Shown here piece after piece: positions 20,501 through 25,822 of a stretch of DNA of 44,772 nucleotides. Source of the DNA: an uncultured Saprospiraceae bacterium. GTDB lineage: Bacteria > Bacteroidota > Bacteroidia > Chitinophagales > Saprospiraceae. The stretch spans positions 1-44,772 of the forward strand of contig CALFWZ010000043.1 in the NCBI GenBank assembly GCA_937928405.1. Reading direction: 5' to 3'. A program made the position numbers and the translations under genes. The first letter of the stretch is position 1. Each line of letters starts with the position of its first letter. The notes beneath the pieces are model-generated. The model ran no database searches. It worked only from the letters and a program-made list of their open reading frames with translations, and was not told the origin of the DNA.

Positions 20501-21845
20501 GGCCATTGCTTGTGTTCCAGTATCTATCAACGATGCAACTCGTTTTGCTATTACCGATAACGGAATGACTTATGGAAACTTATTAACGGCTTGTGGTGCG
20601 GATACCGTTCTTACTTATGAAACAGAAAATGTCCCAGGTAGTGGACCTTATGATTTGGAAGATTGGACGGTGAATGGAACTATGTTTAGTGGTCAATTTG
20701 CGGATCTAGTTGCACTGACAGATTCTATGAATCTTTGGGATACCGGAAGTAGCTGGACTTACGATCTAGTCGCTGAAACAATTACGGGAGCTAACTCTGA
20801 TAATACTTATGGTACCTTAAATATTCGCCAACTACTGACGAATAGTCTAACGATTTTACCAACCGTTGATGCTATCGTGGGTGGTGGAACCAATATTGAA
20901 TTAGCTGCGGGACTTCATGAAATGATTTTTGAACGACCTGACGGTTGTACAGATACCATTGCGATTACCGTAGATTGTCTTAATCCTGATACCATTTTAG
21001 CGAATCTAGTAATTGGTATTACGGATACGATTTGTTTGGATACGTCAGATCTAGCTGGAAATATAATTGACATTGACAATGTTTGTCCAGATGCTTCGGG
21101 TACTTCAACGAGTGTAAATTTCTTAGATGGATTTACTTGTATTGAAGTAACAGGAATGGAAGTAGGTATGGATACGGCTTGTATTGTGATGTGTGATGAT
21201 TTAGGGGTCTGTGATACGACCACCTTTGTTTTCAATACTACTTCTAATCAAGTATCGTCACCAACGGCTAGCCGTGATACCGCTAACACAATTATTAATA
21301 CGGCGGTAGATATCGTCATCGTTAATAATGACGATGCTGGTAATCAGATGATTGATACCTTCTATATTGTAGCAGGGCCAGATAATGGTGTCGCCTTCTT
21401 AGATGGCGTGACTGGATTACTGACTTATATCCCAGATACGGATTATTGTGATGATGTCATTCCAGATACACTGACTTATGGATTATGCAATGCTTTGGGA
21501 TGTGATACTTCTACCGTGACAGTTTATGTTGCGTGTGATACGATCAGTGACTCGGAGTTAATTATCCATAATGGATTTTCGCCCAACAATGATGGTGTAA
21601 ATGATGTATTTATGATTCAAGGATTAAGGAATATTCCAAATAATACGCTTTGTGTCTTTAACCGCTGGGGTAACCAAGTGTATCGCAAAGATGCTTACGG
21701 TTATAACGAAAATGGTCAGTACGACGAAAATACCCTTTGGGATGGAAGCTGGACCGGTCAGGTATTACCAGATGGTACGTATTTCTATCTGCTAGAGGAT
21801 GGCAACGGTAATAGACATTCTGGTTATATTCAGATACACCGATAA
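11523..21845 (+). CDS. Giant SdrD B-repeat surface protein with T9SS type B sorting domain (main portion)
   Basis: In-frame continuation of the gene starting at 10437; together about 3,802 codons. Using whole-gene codon numbers: the propeller-like region ends near 600; a divergent SdrD B unit starts at about 600; Ig-like modules lie at 740-930; four [12 protein letters not shown]...FDP modules lie at about 930-1238; ten tandem SdrD B repeats at about 1238-2445 ([26 protein letters not shown], with DxNxDGxxD calcium loops); a PKD-like pair follows; then an unrecognised module of about 183 aa, once in short form and four times in full (2606-3514); then a Big/cadherin-like module. It ends in a CHU_C-type domain ([51 protein letters not shown]). 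It is probably a calcium-stiffened stalk exported by T9SS; its ligand is unknown. No independent start or signal peptide follows the TGA. Confidence 0.88.
   Translation, partial: [3440 protein letters not shown]
14151..17770 (+). repeat. Ten tandem SdrD B-like repeats of about 360 bp
   Basis: Units start near 14153, 14508, 14869, 15229, 15604, 15957, 16323, 16692, 17061 and 17421, each opening with (I/L)G(D/N)FV(F/W)xDxNxDGxQDxGEPG. Spacing is 350-375 bp and always a multiple of three. The units at 16323-16691 and 16692-17060 are exactly 369 bp each and almost identical at DNA level; earlier units are more diverged. The Asp-rich loops match calcium-binding SdrD B domains of surface proteins. 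Confidence 0.9.
18252..20980 (+). repeat. Tandem copies of an unrecognised ~183-aa extracellular module
   Basis: Four full copies start at Cys codons 18792, 19344, 19893 and 20442 (spacing 552, 549 and 549 bp), preceded by a short copy of about 90 aa at 18252. Shared features are an opening CPxF; a (L/V)xDC...(C)V element; (I/V)xDNGxxY; GxQxCxxDxL; a GPYxLDxWxVxGxxFS segment; DSMNxWDxxGxW; a variable stretch; and a closing GxHExxFxxxxTGCxDTxxVxxxC. Cysteines are regularly placed, suggesting disulfides. I do not recognise this as a named domain. Confidence 0.75.
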
Positions 21846-21871
21846 AAGAGATTACATACTATGAGACTGTA

Positions 21872-21959
21872 CCGGAAACTTCTTAGGAAGTTTTCTGGAA
21901 ACAGATTTTTTTGTGAATTTAAGCAAGTGATTACCTACGGGTGGTTACTTGCTTTTTTT
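21872..21959 (+). terminator. Two consecutive hairpins ending the giant SdrD B gene
   Basis: The first stem joins CCGGAAACTTC (21872-21882) with GAAGTTTTCTGG (21887-21898) around TTAG. The second joins AAGCAAGT at 21921 with ACTTGCTT near 21947-21954 and runs straight into seven T, a classic intrinsic terminator. Confidence 0.8.
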
Positions 21960-22009
21960 ATGAGGGAATATTTTAAATCTTGTGTTTTTCAACTTTAATT
22001 TGACATACT

Positions 22010-22744
22010 CTACCCCTTCAACAAAATCCACAAAGCTCCCAGACCAGTGACCAATAAAATAAATTTTCTATAGTCATCATCTTTTATTTTCTTAACTAAA
22101 AATACTCCTGCTATGATTCCTAAGATGGTAGCGGGAAGGAGCGTTAAATCTATTTTTAAAGATTCGAAATTTACCGTTCCCCAATGGAAGGTGTGCAAGA
22201 AAAATTTTAATAAATTAATGATAAAATAAAGCCAGGCGGCGGTACCGATAAACTCATTTTTAGGAAGCCTTACAGCGAGGAAAAAAATCGTAGTAAAAGC
22301 GCCTGCCAAGTTGCCGACCATCGTCGTGACTCCAGCAATGATGCCGATGCTTGCGGCAAACCACCATTGATTAGGGATGGGTTGTGTTTTGCGTTGGTCC
22401 CACCAAAAAAGACCAATGACGGTTACTAAAATTAAGCCAGCCATAATTTGTCGGAAGATGGCTTCGGGAAGATCTTTTCCTATCCATGAACCCAGAAAAA
22501 CACCTAAAGCCATCCAAGGCAATAACTTCCAAAGGTAAGTCCAGCGAGTATGTCGATTATAATAGATAACGGCGAAAAGATCTCCGATGACAAATAATGG
22601 AACGATGATACCCGTAGATGCTTTGCTTCCAAAAACCTGAGACATGAGTAAAACATAAAAGGGACCCAACCCTTTGACTCCGGCTTTTGCCATTCCAATT
22701 AAAAAAGCAGCAGATAATCCGATTAACCAATAAAGATCATCCAT
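22010..22744 (-). CDS. TauE/SafE-family membrane transporter (putative sulfite/anion exporter)
   Basis: A 244-aa very hydrophobic protein with about seven or eight membrane spans. It begins MDDLYWLIGLSAAFLIGMAKAGVKG, and the GxxKAG segment and the repeated half near 145-160 (GIIAGVTTMVGNLAGAF) are typical of TauE/SafE (formerly DUF81) proteins. Length and spacing fit the family (240-270 aa). Members export sulfite, sulfoacetate or related anions, but substrate cannot be read from the sequence. A persulfide dioxygenase-like gene, whose family product is sulfite, lies 3 kb away at 25823, making sulfite a plausible substrate (inference). The direction is opposite to the giant gene, and the two are separated by its terminator. 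Confidence 0.9.
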   Translation of the reverse strand: MDDLYWLIGLSAAFLIGMAKAGVKGLGPFYVLLMSQVFGSKASTGIIVPLFVIGDLFAVIYYNRHTRWTYLWKLLPWMALGVFLGSWIGKDLPEAIFRQIMAGLILVTVIGLFWWDQRKTQPIPNQWWFAASIGIIAGVTTMVGNLAGAFTTIFFLAVRLPKNEFIGTAAWLYFIINLLKFFLHTFHWGTVNFESLKIDLTLLPATILGIIAGVFLVKKIKDDDYRKFILLVTGLGALWILLKG

Positions 22745-22812
22745 GTGAATCAGGTTTTAAAAATAAGTTGGCCATTACTAAATTAAGATTGTTTGCGAAG
22801 GTTATGGTTTTC

Positions 22813-22858
22813 TTGCTTCTTGCCCTCTGCAATCGCGGTCGAGTGAAGCAAGAAGCAA
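22813..22858. other. Inverted repeat between two minus-strand genes
   Basis: TTGCTTCTTGC (22813-22823) and GCAAGAAGCAA (22848-22858) are a perfect 11-bp inverted pair with a 24-nt loop. On the minus strand it follows the membrane-protein gene and precedes the TauE-like gene, but no T-run follows. It may be a terminator with a weak tail or a regulatory site. Confidence 0.45.
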
Positions 22859-22894
22859 ACTGCAAAAGGCGAAAATTTCAATTTTTGATTGGCA

Positions 22895-23404
22895 TTATTC
22901 ATTAGTGGCTGGCGATTCCTGAGCTTCGGGCAATTGTTTTACCTGTTTTTCTAGGAGAGAAAATATTTTATCAATATCATAATTTTCTTCGCTGAGTGCG
23001 TGAGACTTGCGGTTTATTTCGTCAATAATTAAAAACTGCGTTTCTTTAATTACTTTATCAGCAGCAAATTTTGCAGTTTGTTTATCTTGATAATAATAGG
23101 CATTTCGAATATCGGTATAATCCACGGTACCATAGGGCGTATCCATATCCTGTGCCCGCATGACCACGGGGGTAAGTTTGATCGTGGTCAACCAGGTGAA
23201 AAAAGTAGCACCCGCAGAAATCAGCGTGGCAAAAAAAGCGAGCATCAATAACATGTTTTTATAATGTCTTTGCTCGTACTTGACCTTCATACGATTACCG
23301 ATTACTAATCCGCAGAGTAGCACCATGGTTAAAATACCAAAAGTCATTAAATCTTTAGATAATCCGGTTTGAATAGGATCAAAAGTGGCAATGATTTCAT
23401 TCAT
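22895..23404 (-). CDS. Hypothetical two-span membrane protein
   Basis: 169 aa. Predicted membrane spans lie at about 20-37 (MTFGILTMVLLCGLVIGN) and 51-72 (NMLLMLAFFATLISAGATFF), followed by a charged soluble tail with a helical, possibly coiled-coil end (EENYDIDKIFSLLEKQVKQL) and an acidic C-terminus. I recognise no family. It is read as real because its frame is continuous, its composition is that of a membrane protein, and a good Bacteroidota promoter lies 35-65 bp upstream. It faces the same way as the TauE-like gene but is 150 bp away, with an inverted repeat between them. Confidence 0.7.
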   Translation of the reverse strand: MNEIIATFDPIQTGLSKDLMTFGILTMVLLCGLVIGNRMKVKYEQRHYKNMLLMLAFFATLISAGATFFTWLTTIKLTPVVMRAQDMDTPYGTVDYTDIRNAYYYQDKQTAKFAADKVIKETQFLIIDEINRKSHALSEENYDIDKIFSLLEKQVKQLPEAQESPATNE

Positions 23405-23438
23405 AAATATGGGTCATTGAATATGGAAAAATGAAAGG

Positions 23439-23469
23439 CAAAGGTACGAAGAAGATTTATAACCTCAAG
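23439..23469 (-). promoter_or_regulatory. Bacteroidota-type promoter of the 169-aa membrane protein
   Basis: Read on the minus strand: CTTG (23469-23466), exactly 19 bp, then TACCTTTG followed by CC (box at 23446-23439). The -7 box matches TANNTTTG fully. Predicted leader before the ATG at 23404 is about 28 nt. Confidence 0.65.
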
Positions 23470-23552
23470 AGCAACCTCAATTTTCTCTTTAACGAAAAAA
23501 AGACTTAATCGCCTAAATGGTAGGTAATTATCTATTTATGACTGTCCAATTT

Positions 23553-23588
23553 GAGGTTGAAATTGCGGTTGAATTTGCGATTGAAATT
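23553..23588. repeat. Three degenerate 12-bp tandem repeats in a gene-free gap
   Basis: GAGGTTGAAATT, GCGGTTGAATTT and GCGATTGAAATT follow each other directly. The gap from 23405 to 23762 otherwise holds the minus-strand promoter at 23439-23469. A related inverted element, CAACCTCAA, sits near 23473. I saw no clear promoter for the downstream McrB-like gene. Confidence 0.55.
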
Positions 23589-23762
23589 TTTCAAGCAATT
23601 TTTTTGTAAAAACGGTAAGATGCAATTTTTTAGTTTCCTAGGGCAGGTGGAAGACCCTGGCCAGCAGAAAATAGCAGGTAGCAGAAAATTTGTTTTAGAC
23701 TCCTTTTTGTAAATCACTTTGGATTTTTCAAAAACTTCCAAATAAATTCCTATCATTGGTTT

Positions 23763-25670
23763 ATGAAAAAGAAAGAGCAAACTAATTATTGGTTGTTTCA
23801 AGCGCACGAACAGCAATTTTTGCTGGGGCCTGCCTTGCGGATGGATGCGGTTCATACCTTTCCGGTAAAAGCACACCGAAAAAAAATAAAAAAGGGAGAT
23901 AAAGCGATTCTTTGGAAAACAGGAGAAAACCCTGGCGTTTATGGGCTGGCAGAAATACGGTCAGCGGTGGATACATGGAAAGTTTCAAAAGAGCAAAAAA
24001 GCTTTTACTTAAAACCAGTTTCCTCAGAAGAAAATGTCAAAATAACGATTGAATATAATTTTTGGAATCGTCCCATCACCAAAGATTTGCTGGCAGAAAG
24101 TAAAGAGTTTGATAAGTTTTATGGTGGCCTATCTGGCGTGACTTATAAAGCGACAAAACGCCAATACGAATTAATTGCTGGAATGGCCCAACGCGAAAAT
24201 TTAGTGGAAGAACCGATCCCAGATTATATCGAAGGAATGACCGCAATGCATCCATTAAATCTGATTTTACATGGACCTCCTGGGACTGGAAAAACCTATA
24301 AAACCATTGATCATGCTTTGGCGATTGTAGAGCATCGGACGCTGGAAGAATTGCAATTAGAACCCCGTGCTGACCGGCAGCAACGCTACCAAGAATATGT
24401 AGAGGAAGGATTGATTTACTTTGTCACCTTTCATCAATCTTTTACCTACGAAGATTTTGTAGAAGGAATCAAACCCGTTACGGAAAATGGACAAATTCGC
24501 TACGAAATTCAAAACGGTATTTTTAAACATATCGCATTGGAAGCCAGACAAGAACTGGTGAACGATATTTTGGAAGCGATTCCGGCACCACATCAGTTGG
24601 TGGAATTTAAGCCACTCTACAAATCCTTTTTGGAATTTTTAAAAAGTGATAAGTTCGAAAATTTTCCTGGACCAAGTGGCAGTAAATTATTTCTGCATCG
24701 GATCGAACGCTCCGGAAATTTAAAAGTTCGAAAAGAAAAATTCTTTGGACTGGGCGCTATTGCTCGTAAAAAACTTGAAAAAATATATTACGAGTTTCAG
24801 GCGCTGGATGCCTCCGAATTAACCGATCCATTAGCCGTGGTGCGAAGTAGTGCCAATGTATCTAACGCGGAGGATTATTTGATTGTGCTGGCATCCTTGC
24901 AACGATTTGAAGCGCAGTATTTGGAGACAAGGTCGTTGGTGGATGTAGAAGCATCAGAAGGAATTTTGCCCGATATTTCTATGGCTCATTTTTCTGAAAT
25001 AGCCAAACAAACTACGAATCGTTTTGTGTTGATTATTGATGAAATCAATCGAGCAAATATTGCCAGTGTATTTGGTGAATTGATTTCCTTAATTGAACCC
25101 AACAAGCGAGCAGGAGCACCCGAAGCATTACATCTGGTCTTGCCTTATTCTAAAACGATGTTTAGTGTGCCGCCGAATCTCTACCTCTTGGCAACGATGA
25201 ATACCTCAGATCGCAGTATTGAGAATTTGGATTTTGCACTCCGGCGTCGATTTGCTTTTGAGGCGGTCTTACCCGATCCGACGGTGATTAGTAAACTTAA
25301 TCAGCAGCCACTAATGGATGGGATTCATCTGGAATTATTACTAAAAGCTATGAACGAAAGAATAGCCTTGCTATTGGATCCTGCTCATTGCATTGGACAT
25401 TCCTATTTTTTACAAGTACATAACCTAGCGGACTTACGGAAAGTTTTTAATCGTTCTGTTATTCCATTATTAAAAGAATATTTTTTCGCAGATTCAGGAG
25501 AAATAGGGTTGGTTTTGGGAAAGACTTTTATGGAAGTAAGAAAAGTAGATACCGATGTTTTTGCAGATTTTCAGCATCCTTATGTCCAAGATTTCTCAGA
25601 TCGAAAACGCTATCGGATAAAGTCTGCCGATGAGGTAGACGCTGCTGGATTTATGGCGATTTACCAATAA
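23763..25670 (+). CDS. EVE-domain / McrB-like AAA+ NTPase
   Basis: 635 aa. Residues about 7-140 are an EVE (PUA-like) domain (YWLFQAHEQQF, KKIKKGDKAILWKTGENPGVYGLAEI), a fold that reads modified bases. The rest is a McrB-type AAA+ module: Walker A GPPGTGKT at 171-178, Walker B IIDEINRANI at 424-433, the family signature MNTSDRS at 479-485, and arginine finger LRRRF at 493-497. A long insertion lies between Walker A and B, as in McrB. McrB ATPases normally work with the nuclease McrC in type IV restriction of DNA with modified cytosines; fused EVE domains are thought to recognise the modification. No McrC-like gene follows: the next gene is a metallo-hydrolase 153 bp away. The protein is therefore either an orphan ATPase or has a partner elsewhere. 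Family certain, biological role inferred. Confidence 0.9.
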   Translation: MKKKEQTNYWLFQAHEQQFLLGPALRMDAVHTFPVKAHRKKIKKGDKAILWKTGENPGVYGLAEIRSAVDTWKVSKEQKSFYLKPVSSEENVKITIEYNFWNRPITKDLLAESKEFDKFYGGLSGVTYKATKRQYELIAGMAQRENLVEEPIPDYIEGMTAMHPLNLILHGPPGTGKTYKTIDHALAIVEHRTLEELQLEPRADRQQRYQEYVEEGLIYFVTFHQSFTYEDFVEGIKPVTENGQIRYEIQNGIFKHIALEARQELVNDILEAIPAPHQLVEFKPLYKSFLEFLKSDKFENFPGPSGSKLFLHRIERSGNLKVRKEKFFGLGAIARKKLEKIYYEFQALDASELTDPLAVVRSSANVSNAEDYLIVLASLQRFEAQYLETRSLVDVEASEGILPDISMAHFSEIAKQTTNRFVLIIDEINRANIASVFGELISLIEPNKRAGAPEALHLVLPYSKTMFSVPPNLYLLATMNTSDRSIENLDFALRRRFAFEAVLPDPTVISKLNQQPLMDGIHLELLLKAMNERIALLLDPAHCIGHSYFLQVHNLADLRKVFNRSVIPLLKEYFFADSGEIGLVLGKTFMEVRKVDTDVFADFQHPYVQDFSDRKRYRIKSADEVDAAGFMAIYQ

Positions 25671-25771
25671 TGCATTTATTTTAAAATAAACCCCAATGAA
25701 CCCTTTTCAAACAGAGATTGTTGAAGAAAGGAGGATGATTTTCCAAGTGATTTAATTAGTTCAATGGCAAT

Positions 25772-25804
25772 TTTGGAGTTTTAAAGAACTTCTCCTTATT
25801 TTTG
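25772..25804 (+). promoter_or_regulatory. Putative promoter of the MBL-rhodanese gene
   Basis: TTTG (25772-25775), a 21-bp spacer, and TATTTTTG (25797-25804), a full match to the TANNTTTG -7 box. The leader before the ATG at 25823 would be about 12 nt. The spacer is slightly longer than usual, which lowers confidence. Confidence 0.5.
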
Positions 25805-25822
25805 TGTAAAAATTAGACTTTT

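Noticed and set aside
23532..23876. 114-aa minus-strand ORF upstream of and overlapping the McrB-like gene
   Set aside because: Its C-terminal NFNRKFNRNFN pattern is just the 12-bp tandem repeat read as protein, and its N-terminus is antisense to the EVE domain; no family features.
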